From Brevibacterium aurantiacum (GTDB lineage: Bacteria > Actinomycetota > Actinomycetes > Actinomycetales > Brevibacteriaceae): DNA of 64,000 bases. The notes below the pieces were generated by a model that did no database searches, was not told the DNA's origin, and was given only the letters and a program-made list of their open reading frames with translations. Both the position numbers and the translations under genes were made by a program. The DNA lies in the NCBI RefSeq assembly GCF_900169065.1, contig NZ_FXZB01000007.1, positions 1 to 64,000 on the forward strand, given 5' to 3'. Position 1 is the stretch's first letter. Each line of letters begins with the position of its first letter. Positions 49,347-57,027 of the stretch are shown here, in pieces.

Positions 49347-50288
49347 CTACTTCAGGTCGAGCCCGGCCACGACTGCACGGTGGTCGCTTGAGCCGCGATC
49401 GAGAACCTCATCTGAGGTGGCGTCGAACCCGCGGTAGAGGACATGGTCGAGCCGGGTGACGGGGAAACGAGCAGGCCAGGTGAAGCCGAATCCACCGCCG
49501 GCTTCGACCCGAGTGTCCTCCAGTGGGGGAGAGAGGGTCGAGAAGTTGGTGTCCGTCGTGGCGGTGTTGAAGTCACCGGCGACGATGACGTGCTCGGCCT
49601 CATCGGTTTCGACTTCTGTGGCCAATCGGCGGATCGCCGCATTGCGCATGGCCTCATGGCCGGGGCGCACCGAAGGCATGTGCACGGAGTAGAACCTGAT
49701 GTCGCCATGGTCTGTGGACACTGTGGTGGCGAAGGCGCGCGGCCACTGCAGTCCCAGGTCCACCTCTTCGGGCTCGGACATCGGCCATTTCGACCACACC
49801 CCGATCGTGTCGACGACCCGCGAATGCTCGAACGAGGAATCGAGTTCCTTGTGGATGATCTTGCCCGACAGTGACTCCAGCTCCTGGATCGTGACGATGT
49901 CCGGGTCGGCATCGACGAGGCTTTGCGCCGCCGCTGTGGGTTCAGGCAGTCTGGCACCCACATTGTGTGTGGCGACAGTGAGATCAGCTCCGCCGCTGTC
50001 TCCGGCAGGAATCACCGCGGATCCGAACATCGAGGCCCAGACCACTGTCGGCACCAGGAAGCCGATCGCTGAGAGCACCGAGAAGCGGATGAGGAACATG
50101 AGCAGCACGAGGGCCAGGAAGACTCCCGTCCACGGCAGGATGCTCTCGATGAGCAGCGCAATACCCATCCTGGCGGGCAGCAGGTGGTGGAGCAGGAGAA
50201 ACGCCGCATAGGCTACGCCGAAGATCAGCGCAGTGATCCCCTTGGCCGGGCTATGCGTTTTTCTGGGGTGAGGATATTCCTGGTTCAT
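49347..50288 (-). CDS. membrane-anchored endonuclease/exonuclease/phosphatase family protein
   Basis: The 313-residue protein has three membrane helices in the first 95 residues, followed by an EEP domain. The motifs are VATHNVGARLP near 105, DIVTIQELESLSG near 133 with the metal Glu, VIVAGDFNTATTD near 223 and GSSDHRAVVAGLDLK at the end with the Asp-His pair. The catalytic part is probably outside the membrane. Substrates could be nucleic acids or phospholipids. It is convergent with MarP. No ribosome-binding site precedes ATG 50288, but TAAGAT lies 15 bases before it, so the message may be leaderless. Confidence 0.83.
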   Translation of the reverse strand: MNQEYPHPRKTHSPAKGITALIFGVAYAAFLLLHHLLPARMGIALLIESILPWTGVFLALVLLMFLIRFSVLSAIGFLVPTVVWASMFGSAVIPAGDSGGADLTVATHNVGARLPEPTAAAQSLVDADPDIVTIQELESLSGKIIHKELDSSFEHSRVVDTIGVWSKWPMSEPEEVDLGLQWPRAFATTVSTDHGDIRFYSVHMPSVRPGHEAMRNAAIRRLATEVETDEAEHVIVAGDFNTATTDTNFSTLSPPLEDTRVEAGGGFGFTWPARFPVTRLDHVLYRGFDATSDEVLDRGSSDHRAVVAGLDLK

Positions 50289-50370
50289 CGATTAAGAATC
50301 TTAACCGCTGAGTCTGTCCTCATGCTGGGTACATCATGCGACGTGTCTCACTTGCACCCGAAAACGACGT

Positions 50371-51198
50371 TCACCGGTGGGCCGTGGCCGACCACACGGT
50401 GACATCTGGGTGTGTGTCGTAGCGGTAGCCGGAGCCCCGCATCGTGCGAATCACCGAGGAGTACTCACCCAAACGCCTGCGCAGGCGTCGGATATGCACA
50501 TCGACAGTCCTCTCATCAGGAACTTCGCCGCCCGACCAGACGGCTGTGATGAGTTCCTCGCGAGGCAGCGTGGAGTCGGCATGGGAGACGAGAGTCGCCA
50601 GGAGGTCGAACTCCTTGGTGGTGACATCGATGAGATCGCCGTCGATGCGAACCTCGCGTCGAGGGATGTCGATGCGCAGGCGCTCGGCAGTCCTGTTCTG
50701 GAAGTTCCCATCGAATCGGGAGCCGAATCCACCGGTGGGTGCGGCCTCGCCGACACCCGACTCAGCCTCGCGGCGCAGGGCCGGAGGGTGGACGCGGTTG
50801 GGGATGCGCGAGCGCACAGGACCGTGAGTTCCCGCCGGGGTGCCTGTGGCTGCGGGGGAGCCGTTGGCTACGGCACGAACGGCGTCGATGTCGTTGCCGC
50901 GGCCTTCAGGAGCCAGCGCGATGACCGCCTGGGTCTCAGCCTGGGAGGCCAATTCCTTGGCGTAGGCCTGCAGCTCACCTGCGATGGCGGAGAGATTCGT
51001 GCCATCGGCGGCTGCCTTTGACTCATCGAGACCGATGTAGACGATGATTCCGCGCGCTGCCTTCGGTGAGGGCACGACACCGGCGGGACCGAAGGTATGG
51101 GGCGGGTTCTGCGGATCTACTGCACTCAACCGGGCTCCTGCGCGACGGATGGCAGCTGCGCTGCGTGGATGTGCGTACGCTGGTTCTGGATTCGACAT
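50371..51198 (-). CDS. orphan regulator with OmpR/PhoB-type winged helix, no receiver domain
   Basis: The 275-residue protein carries a C-terminal OmpR-type DNA-binding domain at about 175-265 (REVRIDGDLIDVTTKEFDLLATLVSH, then DERTVDVHIRRLRRRLGEYSSVIRTMRGSGYRY). The N-terminal half lacks the Asp phosphorylation pocket of receivers; it has a small alpha/beta segment (ARGIIVYIGLDESKAAA, TQAVIALAPEGRGND) and a Pro/Gly-rich linker of about 50 residues. It is therefore not a classical response regulator and no histidine kinase is near. An AAAGGA site lies upstream of ATG 51198. The signal it senses is unknown. Confidence 0.82.
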   Translation of the reverse strand: MSNPEPAYAHPRSAAAIRRAGARLSAVDPQNPPHTFGPAGVVPSPKAARGIIVYIGLDESKAAADGTNLSAIAGELQAYAKELASQAETQAVIALAPEGRGNDIDAVRAVANGSPAATGTPAGTHGPVRSRIPNRVHPPALRREAESGVGEAAPTGGFGSRFDGNFQNRTAERLRIDIPRREVRIDGDLIDVTTKEFDLLATLVSHADSTLPREELITAVWSGGEVPDERTVDVHIRRLRRRLGEYSSVIRTMRGSGYRYDTHPDVTVWSATAHR

Positions 51199-51429
51199 GG
51201 CTGTCCTTTGCTTCGACCCGAAGGGCCGTTGTGACTGAATGAGTCCGCTGCGGAGTCTGCGTGTACTCGTTCGAGGCCGGACAGCGGAGAGACGGTCACC
51301 GACAACGAACGCAGGGCATACACATGCCTGCGGGGCACATTCGCGTCGAGTGAGTCGTAGAAGTCATAGCTTCATTATTTGTCACAAAACTCGCCGGTTG
51401 CAAAGGAAAGCCTGAAAATGAGACGAGTG

Positions 51430-51470
51430 TGACGAAATATGACGCCGAATTCTTCGTCATCCGGCGTCAT
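51430..51470. terminator. interlocked inverted repeats downstream of upp
   Basis: ATGACGCCG (51439-51447) pairs with CGGCGTCAT (51462-51470) around 14 bases, and TGACGAA (51430-51436) pairs with TTCGTCA (51453-51459). The two stems interlock (order A-B-A'-B'), so they can form either one alone or an H-type pseudoknot. The nine-bp stem starts 11 bases after the upp stop on the minus strand and may be its terminator. Further toward 51199 the 230-base region is AT-variable with a TTGCAA and AATAAT pair that could be the promoter of the orphan regulator. Confidence 0.45.
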
Positions 51471-51480
51471 CCAGCCTGAG

Positions 51481-52119
51481 TCAGTCGACGATTCCGTACA
51501 TTCGGTCACCGGCATCGCCGAGCCCGGGGACGATGTAGCCCTTCTCGTTGAGCTTCTCATCCAGTGCTGCCGTGTAGATTTCGACGTTCGCGGACTGTGC
51601 GTAGTCCTTCTCGATTCGCTCGACGCCTTCCGGGGCACTGACGAGGCAGACCGCGGTGACATCCCTCGCGCCTCGGGCCAGGAGGAAGTCGATGGCCATG
51701 GCCAAGGTTCCGCCCGTGGCCAGCATCGGATCGACGACGAAGATCTGGCGACCGCTGAGGTCATCGGGCAGACGATCTGCATAGGCACTGGGCTCAAATG
51801 TCTCCTCATCGCGGACCATCCCCAGGAAGCCCACCTCGGCGGTGGGGAGGATGCGCAGCATTCCATCGAGCATGCCCAGGCCCGCGCGCAGAATCGGGAC
51901 GACGACCGGGCGCGGTTCGGCCAGGCGGGTGCCGGTGAACGTAGTGACCGGCGTCGTGATCTCCTTGTCCTCGATCGCCACCGAACGGGTGGCCTCGTAA
52001 GCGAGAAGCATCACGAGCTCTTCGGTGAGCTGGCGGAAGCGGGCGGAGTCGGTGCTCTGGTCACGCAGGACGCTGAGTTTGTGGGCGATGAGCGGGTGAT
52101 CGGCTACATGAAGGCGCAT
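51481..52119 (-). CDS. upp: uracil phosphoribosyltransferase
   Basis: Upp makes UMP from uracil and PRPP in pyrimidine salvage. The 212-residue protein has [19 protein letters not shown] near 77, and the PRPP loop [18 protein letters not shown] near 126, both typical of the family, then [14 protein letters not shown] at the C-terminus, the uracil-binding end. ATG 52119 gives the standard [15 protein letters not shown] start. The longer open frame to 52827 overlaps the divergent gene and is not used. No SD is seen; TACCAT 15 bases upstream may be a -10 box of a leaderless message. It is divergent from the tadA-associated gene. Confidence 0.93.
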   Translation of the reverse strand: MRLHVADHPLIAHKLSVLRDQSTDSARFRQLTEELVMLLAYEATRSVAIEDKEITTPVTTFTGTRLAEPRPVVVPILRAGLGMLDGMLRILPTAEVGFLGMVRDEETFEPSAYADRLPDDLSGRQIFVVDPMLATGGTLAMAIDFLLARGARDVTAVCLVSAPEGVERIEKDYAQSANVEIYTAALDEKLNEKGYIVPGLGDAGDRMYGIVD

Positions 52120-52197
52120 AGGAGAAATGGTACGGAACTTTTCATCTTCGCGCGTGGAGCTGTGGTGAAAGGTCGCCCGAAGCGTCACAATGGAGGC

Positions 52198-52746
52198 ATG
52201 TCCTACTTCACTGAGATCCTTGCCGAAACAAGCGATGGTTTTCGTGCGCTCGATGTCGATGTTCGGGATGCCTCCGATCTCGACAGCCTTGTCGAGATGA
52301 TGCAGGCCGCCGGGTCGGAAGACGGCGAATCGGTCGCGGTCATCGAGCACGAGGACGAATGGTTCGGCCTCGTGCGAGTCTGCACGGACAACGAGATCCG
52401 CGTCTTCCTGTCCGACCTGCGTGCCGTCGAGCTCAGCCCCTTCGCGGTTATATTCGCCGACTTCCTCGATTCGCAGCCCGATGCCTATGAAGCCGAACCC
52501 GAAGAGGAATTCGGTCTCGAAGAGGAACCTGCTGGCGACGACGAAGACGAGGACGAAGAAGTCGAGATGCTCGAGTTCGACGCCGATGCCGAATGGGGCG
52601 GCGACGCCGAAATCTACGCCGACCGCGGGGTCCTTGCCGCCGACCTCATCGAACAGGTGGAGAAGTACCGTTCGGATCCTGCCCGCGTCGTTGCCCATGT
52701 CGGTGAGACCGTGGGATTCGCCGATCAGCTCCAGGCCGCCCGCTGA
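52198..52746 (+). CDS. tRNA adenosine deaminase-associated protein
   Basis: This 182-residue acidic protein is found in actinobacteria just upstream of tadA. The start is [21 protein letters not shown], with [18 protein letters not shown] in the middle; the region from about 100 is very acidic ([32 protein letters not shown]) and likely disordered. The C-terminal [22 protein letters not shown] is conserved. A role with TadA is inferred from position; activity is unknown. GGAGG sits directly before ATG 52198 with almost no spacing, which is unusual but may be a leaderless-like start. It lies 74 bases before the tadA start. Confidence 0.82.
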   Translation: MSYFTEILAETSDGFRALDVDVRDASDLDSLVEMMQAAGSEDGESVAVIEHEDEWFGLVRVCTDNEIRVFLSDLRAVELSPFAVIFADFLDSQPDAYEAEPEEEFGLEEEPAGDDEDEDEEVEMLEFDADAEWGGDAEIYADRGVLAADLIEQVEKYRSDPARVVAHVGETVGFADQLQAAR

Positions 52747-52820
52747 GCTCACCGGAGGAGGCTTCGTCTGAGCAGGGCGCGGAGCTCGGCTTCGGCGGGC
52801 ACCTGCAATTTCAGGAGTGG

Positions 52821-53285
52821 ATGGCACTCGCCCTCGCCGAGGCGGCCCTGGCCAGCGAGCATGACGACGTTCCCGTCGGTGCCGTTGTCATCGACGGCAA
52901 CGGAGCGGTGATCGGGCGCGGTCACAATCGTCGCGAAGTCGATCAGGATCCACTCGGGCACGCCGAGCTCATGGCCATGCGCAATGCCGCCGAGGTGACC
53001 GGACGGTGGCGCCTCGACGATGCCACCCTTGTCGTCACCCTCGAGCCCTGTGCAATGTGTGCAGGGGCTGTGGTCGGGTCGCGGATTGCGCGAGTCGTCT
53101 ATGGGGCCTTCGATGAGAAGGCCGGAGCCGCCGGTTCGGTCTGGGATCTGCTGCGAGATCGCGCCGCGCTCCACCACCCAGAGGTCTACTCCGGAGTTGC
53201 CGCGAGCAGATGCCGTGAGCTGCTCAGCGAGTTCTTCGCCGCGAAACGGGTGAATCCCGGTGGCCGAAGCACGCCGAGGGAGTGA
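52821..53285 (+). CDS. tadA: tRNA-specific adenosine deaminase (A34 to I34)
   Basis: TadA converts wobble adenosine to inosine in tRNA-Arg. The 154-residue zinc enzyme has [14 protein letters not shown] near 50 with the zinc His and catalytic Glu, and [32 protein letters not shown] near 72 with the two zinc cysteines. ATG 52821 has CAGGAG three bases upstream. The open frame goes on upstream with no usable start codon, so a few N-terminal residues are missing against the family norm; the partner gene precedes it. Confidence 0.92.
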   Translation: MALALAEAALASEHDDVPVGAVVIDGNGAVIGRGHNRREVDQDPLGHAELMAMRNAAEVTGRWRLDDATLVVTLEPCAMCAGAVVGSRIARVVYGAFDEKAGAAGSVWDLLRDRAALHHPEVYSGVAASRCRELLSEFFAAKRVNPGGRSTPRE

Positions 53286-53319
53286 GTCGGCACAGTGGCT
53301 CAGGTCACGCCCGCTCGAT

Positions 53320-53349
53320 TTGGACGCCGCCTGGGGCTGACTGTAATGT
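53320..53349 (+). promoter_or_regulatory. tRNA-Ser promoter
   Basis: TTGGAC (53320-53325) and TAATGT (53344-53349) with an 18-base spacer fit a housekeeping promoter. The start of the tRNA is eight bases after the -10 box. Confidence 0.55.
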
Positions 53350-53356
53350 TGTCCGC

Positions 53357-53444
53357 GGTGGCGTGTCCGAGCGGCCGAAGGTGCAACACTCGAAATGTTG
53401 TGTAGGGTAACCCCCTACCGTGGGTTCAAATCCCACCGCCACCG
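53357..53444 (+). tRNA. tRNA-Ser(CGA)
   Basis: The 88-base gene folds into a class II cloverleaf. The acceptor stem GGTGGCG pairs with CGCCACC, with G as discriminator. The anticodon stem CAACA/TGTTG holds the loop CTCGAAA, giving anticodon CGA, which reads UCG. The long variable arm (about TGTAGGGTAACCCCCTACCG) and the T-loop GTTCAAAT are as expected of serine tRNAs. CCA is not encoded. Confidence 0.95.
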
Positions 53445-53451
53445 CGTTTTG

Positions 53452-53498
53452 CCTGAGCCGTGACATCGTTGGGAGACGGTGTCACGGCTCAGGTTTTT
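53452..53498 (+). terminator. rho-independent terminator of tRNA-Ser
   Basis: CCTGAGCCGTGACA (53452-53465) and TGTCACGGCTCAGG (53480-53493) make a perfect 14-bp stem, extended by three inner pairs (one G-U), with an eight-base loop, then TTTTT. It begins seven bases after the tRNA. Confidence 0.93.
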
Positions 53499-53669
53499 CT
53501 GTGCTCGAAGACGAGCGATGACCCTCATTCCTTCCCTCGGCGCCGACTGCGGTCGTGAGCCGCGGACCGCCACCCCGATGGCGGGGGGCAAGCGTGTGGT
53601 TTGCGATGATTGCGTGTGGTCGAGGCGGACGACTTGGCCATGGTCAGCAGCGTAATCAGAGTGTGATCG
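53499..53669. other. non-coding stretch without recognised gene
   Basis: No reading frame here has a recognisable product. The only visible structure is CCGCCA/TGGCGG at 53567-53572 and 53579-53584. The promoter of the purine permease gene starts at 53670. Confidence 0.5.
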
Positions 53670-53698
53670 TTGACACATTATGCAAAACAGACTTAACT
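53670..53698 (+). promoter_or_regulatory. promoter of the purine permease gene
   Basis: TTGACA (53670-53675) is a perfect -35 box. TTAACT (53693-53698), 17 bases on, is a fair -10 box. The composite GGAA-type element follows directly at 53712, just past the expected transcription start, a good place for repression. The leader to ATG 53846 is about 140 bases. Confidence 0.55.
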
Positions 53699-53711
53699 GG
53701 TCAGTCGGAAC

Positions 53712-53737
53712 GGAAGTGTCTTTCCATGATGCGAAAA
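53712..53737 (+). promoter_or_regulatory. composite purine-locus element, copy 1 (purine permease)
   Basis: GGAAG (53712-53716), four bases, TTTCC (53721-53725), seven bases, GAAAA (53733-53737). The half-site order and spacing 5-4-5-7-5 are the same as in the elements at 63149-63174 (minus strand) and 63359-63384. This copy matches the 63359 copy in 19 of 26 positions and has the weakest third half-site. It sits about 15 bases after the -10 box. Confidence 0.55.
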
Positions 53738-53845
53738 GAATTTTCTATTGTGAGAGCAGGCTCCGTTTCTCTGCGCATGTTCAAGGCGCATGGTCGCTGA
53801 CGATGATGTCGGTGACTGATCAAATCGAACAACTTGAGGTGGTCC

Positions 53846-55327
53846 ATGAAAATGGCTGACAACGACCAACAGCGGGACACGAAGACCGCTGACAACAGCA
53901 GCGGGAGTCCCGGTCTGCTCGACAGATTCTTCGAAATCACATCACGTGGGTCCTCGATCAAACAGGAGATCCGCGGAGGCATCGTCGCCTTCGTGGCCAT
54001 GGCCTACATCGTCGTCCTCAACCCGCTCATCCTGGGCGGATCACAGGACGTCGCCGGCAACTCACTCGACTTCGCCCAACTGACCGCCGTCACCGGCCTC
54101 GTCGCCGGTGTCATCACGATCCTCTTCGGCGTCGTCGCGAAGCTTCCCTTCGCGCTCGCCGCGGGACTGGGCATGAACAGCTTCCTGGCAGTCTCCGTGG
54201 TGCAGGAAGTCACCTGGGTCGAAGCCATGGGGCTCGTCATCATCAACGGCATCATCATCGTCGTCCTCGGAGCCACCGGCATCCGGACAGCGATCTTCAA
54301 TGCTGTGCCCCACGCGCTGAAGGTGGCGATCACGGTCGGCATCGGCCTGTTCATCGCATTCATCGGCTTCGTCAACTCCGGCTTCGTCACCCGCACCCCG
54401 GCAGGACCTCCCGTCCAGCTGGGACAGGACGGCTCGATCGCATCGCTGCCGACTCTGGTGTTCGTCGTGGCGCTGATCCTCATCGGCATCCTCGTCGCAC
54501 GCAACATTCCGGGCGGAATCCTCATCGGCATCATCGTGGCTACGATCCTGGCCATGATCATCCAAGCATTTGCGAAGCTGGGCACCGTGGGTGACCCGGT
54601 CAGTCCGGATCCGAGGGGCTGGAACCTCGCCGCGCCTGAGATTCCCGCCCAGGTCGTCGCCTTGCCCGACTTCTCCCTCGTCGGAGCCTTCGACCTGTTC
54701 GGAGCCTTCGAGCGCATCGGTGTCCTCGCGGCCACAATGCTCGTCTTCACCCTGGTGTTCACGAACTTCTTCGACGCCATGGGCACGATGACCGGTCTGG
54801 CCCGCAGCGCCGGTCTGCAGACGAAGGACGGAATGTTCCCCCGCATCCGCGGTGCATTCATCGTCGAAGGCATCGGTGCCGTCGCCGGTGGTGGAGCCTC
54901 CGCCTCGTCGAACACTGTGTTCGTCGACGCGGCAGCCGGCATCGCCGAAGGTGCCCGAACGGGACTCGCCGCCTGCATCACGGGCGTGCTGTTCCTGGTG
55001 TCGATGTTCTTCGCACCGCTCATCGGCGTCATTCCGATGGAGGCCGGCGCCGCGGCGCTCGTCGTCGTCGGCGCCATGATGGTCACACAGATCCGCGAGA
55101 TCGACATGAGTGACTTCAGGACCTCGCTGCCGGTGTTCCTGACCATGGTCACCATGCCGCTGACCTATTCGATCGCCAACGGAATCGGCGTCGGATTCAT
55201 CTCCTGGGCACTCATCCACGCGATGAGCAAGCGCGGCCGGGACGTGCACTGGCTTCTCTGGGTCGTCTCCGCCGGATTCGTTCTGTACTTCGTTCGCGGA
55301 CCGATTTCGGCTATCTTGGGAGGATGA
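53846..55327 (+). CDS. purine permease, NCS2/AzgA type
   Basis: The 493-residue protein has 12 to 14 membrane helices and is of the AzgA-like branch of the NCS2 family, which moves adenine, guanine or hypoxanthine with protons. Features are EIRGGIVAFVAMAYIVVLNPLI near 35, KLPFALAAGLGMNSFLA and, near the end, TNFFDAMGTMTGLARSAGL and GGGASASSNTVFVDAAAGIAEGARTGL, all signatures of the branch. ATG 53846 has GAGGT about five bases upstream. The xanthine dehydrogenase genes follow, and a shared composite operator suggests control with the other purine genes. The substrate is probably guanine or hypoxanthine. Confidence 0.88.
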   Translation: MKMADNDQQRDTKTADNSSGSPGLLDRFFEITSRGSSIKQEIRGGIVAFVAMAYIVVLNPLILGGSQDVAGNSLDFAQLTAVTGLVAGVITILFGVVAKLPFALAAGLGMNSFLAVSVVQEVTWVEAMGLVIINGIIIVVLGATGIRTAIFNAVPHALKVAITVGIGLFIAFIGFVNSGFVTRTPAGPPVQLGQDGSIASLPTLVFVVALILIGILVARNIPGGILIGIIVATILAMIIQAFAKLGTVGDPVSPDPRGWNLAAPEIPAQVVALPDFSLVGAFDLFGAFERIGVLAATMLVFTLVFTNFFDAMGTMTGLARSAGLQTKDGMFPRIRGAFIVEGIGAVAGGGASASSNTVFVDAAAGIAEGARTGLAACITGVLFLVSMFFAPLIGVIPMEAGAAALVVVGAMMVTQIREIDMSDFRTSLPVFLTMVTMPLTYSIANGIGVGFISWALIHAMSKRGRDVHWLLWVVSAGFVLYFVRGPISAILGG

Positions 55328-55432
55328 CGAATATGTCTGAGATCACAGCTTGGTCGAAAGGCCAGATCGCACACGGGTGCTGAGAACGATTGAGTCGACG
55401 GCCGCGGGTGCCAGACCCGTGCCGCGACACCA

Positions 55433-55479
55433 CGTTCTTCGCTGCTGTTCGCATGGATAACCAGAAGTTTCGAAGAACG
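55433..55479. promoter_or_regulatory. 9-bp inverted repeat upstream of xdhA
   Basis: CGTTCTTCG (55433-55441) and CGAAGAACG (55471-55479) are perfect reverse complements, 29 bases apart, in the 212-base gap between the permease and xdhA. The second arm is itself part of TTCGAAGAACGAA. It may be an operator pair or a leader hairpin. It does not resemble the composite GGAA-type element. Confidence 0.4.
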
Positions 55480-55539
55480 AAGCAAATGTTCTAACCATGC
55501 ACTGTGCGCCGCATAGACGAGGCGCAGGAGGTAAGTGCG

Positions 55540-57027
55540 ATGTCTGCTCCGGCAACTCAACGTTCCACCGCCCAGGTTTCAGTGAACTCAGACGTTCACG
55601 AATTCGACGGGCCACCACATACAAATGCTCTCGACTTCCTCCGCGGAGTCGGCCTCACCGCAGCCAAAGAAGGCTGCGCCGAAGGCGAATGCGGGGCCTG
55701 CGCGATCATGGTCGCCCGCCCCGATGCCGATGGCTCAACCCGCTGGACATCGATCAACTCGTGCCTGCTGCCTGCCGCCGCACTCGACGGCCAGGAAGTC
55801 ATCACGGCAGAAGGCCTCGCCGACGGTGAGTCCGTCCACCCCGTCCAGGAAGAGATGGCCGTGCGCGGCGGATCCCAATGCGGATACTGCACCCCCGGCT
55901 TCATCTGCTCGATGGCCGCCGAATACTACCGCCCCGAACGCGCCGACGACGCCGCAGAGGCCACCGCTGACGCAGGCGAGCACGAGCATCACTGCGGTCC
56001 CAACGGCTTCGACATCCACTCCCTGTCCGGCAACCTCTGCCGCTGCACCGGCTACCGCCCCATCCGCGACGCCGCCTACGCACTCGGCCAGCCCGAACCC
56101 GGCGACACGATCGCCCAGCGACAGCAGAACCCGGCACCCGCCTCGGCGAGCACCGACATCCATCGCGCGGACACAGCCACCGGTGAGACCGGACGTTTCC
56201 GTCGCCCCTCCACCCTCGCCGAGGCGCTGGATATCTTGGCGAGCGAACCCGAGGTTCTCGTGGTCGCCGGCGCCACCGACTGGGGTGTGGAGGTCAACAT
56301 CAAGGGGGCACGGGCGAAGTCGATGCTCGCCATCGACCGTCTGCCCGAGCTGCGCGGCATCCGCCGCACTCCCGAGTACATCGAACTCGGTGCCGCTCAC
56401 ACCCTGAGTGAACTCGAACGCGAACTCGCCGGTTCGATCCCGCTGCTGGGCAAGCTGATCCCGCAGTTCGCCTCCCGCCTCATCCGCAACGCCGCCACCA
56501 TCGGCGGCAACCTCGGCACAGGCTCACCCATCGGCGACACCCCGCCGGCACTCCTGGCCCTGGACGCGCAGCTCGTGCTCACCTCGGCGATGGGATCTCG
56601 GGTCGTGGAGCTGGCTGAGTACTTCACCGGCTACCGGCAGACCGTGCGCGAGGCCGGTGAACTCATCACCGCCATCCGCATTCCGCTGCCGCTGGCACCC
56701 ATGACCTCATTCCAGAAGATCGCGAAGCGCCGCTTCGACGACATCTCCTCGGTCGCCATCGGCTACGCGGTCACCGTCGACGGCGGGATCGTGACCAAGG
56801 CCAGACTGGGACTCGGGGGAGTCGCAGCCACCCCGCTGCGCGCCACTGCCACCGAAGCCCAGCTCGAAGGCTCACCCTGGAGCCTCGAAACTGTCCATGC
56901 AGCGGCAGAGACACTGGCCGCAGAAGGCACCCCGATGGATGATCACCGGGCGAGTGCGAAATATCGGACCGCGATGCTGCGGTCCTCATTGGAACGCTTC
57001 TATGCCGAACAGGAGGCAGCACGATGA
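55540..57027 (+). CDS. xdhA: xanthine dehydrogenase small subunit (2Fe-2S and FAD domains)
   Basis: This 495-residue subunit carries the electron transfer centres of xanthine dehydrogenase. The first 2Fe-2S cluster uses GCAEGECGACAIMV near 45, and the second uses QCGYCTPGF near 115 and NLCRCTGYRPI near 168. The gap between these Cys pairs is 49 residues, about 18 more than usual, with an acidic, His-rich insertion (EHEHHCGPNGFDIH). The FAD domain (about 210-495) has VVAGATDWGVEVN, AATIGGNLGTGSPIGD and the family C-terminal. ATG 55540 has a perfect AGGAGGT site seven bases upstream. The molybdenum subunit gene overlaps the stop by ATGA. Confidence 0.93.
   Translation: MSAPATQRSTAQVSVNSDVHEFDGPPHTNALDFLRGVGLTAAKEGCAEGECGACAIMVARPDADGSTRWTSINSCLLPAAALDGQEVITAEGLADGESVHPVQEEMAVRGGSQCGYCTPGFICSMAAEYYRPERADDAAEATADAGEHEHHCGPNGFDIHSLSGNLCRCTGYRPIRDAAYALGQPEPGDTIAQRQQNPAPASASTDIHRADTATGETGRFRRPSTLAEALDILASEPEVLVVAGATDWGVEVNIKGARAKSMLAIDRLPELRGIRRTPEYIELGAAHTLSELERELAGSIPLLGKLIPQFASRLIRNAATIGGNLGTGSPIGDTPPALLALDAQLVLTSAMGSRVVELAEYFTGYRQTVREAGELITAIRIPLPLAPMTSFQKIAKRRFDDISSVAIGYAVTVDGGIVTKARLGLGGVAATPLRATATEAQLEGSPWSLETVHAAAETLAAEGTPMDDHRASAKYRTAMLRSSLERFYAEQEAAR

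Noticed and set aside
52120-52827. N-terminal extension of upp to 52827
   Set aside because: It is antisense to the tRNA-deaminase-associated gene. The standard Upp start MRLHVADHP begins at 52119.
53415-53678. Small minus-strand frame over the tRNA and its terminator
   Set aside because: It is antisense to tRNA-Ser and to its terminator.
53499-53845. Purine riboswitch before the permease
   Set aside because: I do not see the conserved loop sequences of the purine riboswitch or of other xanthine-type motifs. A protein operator explains the region better.
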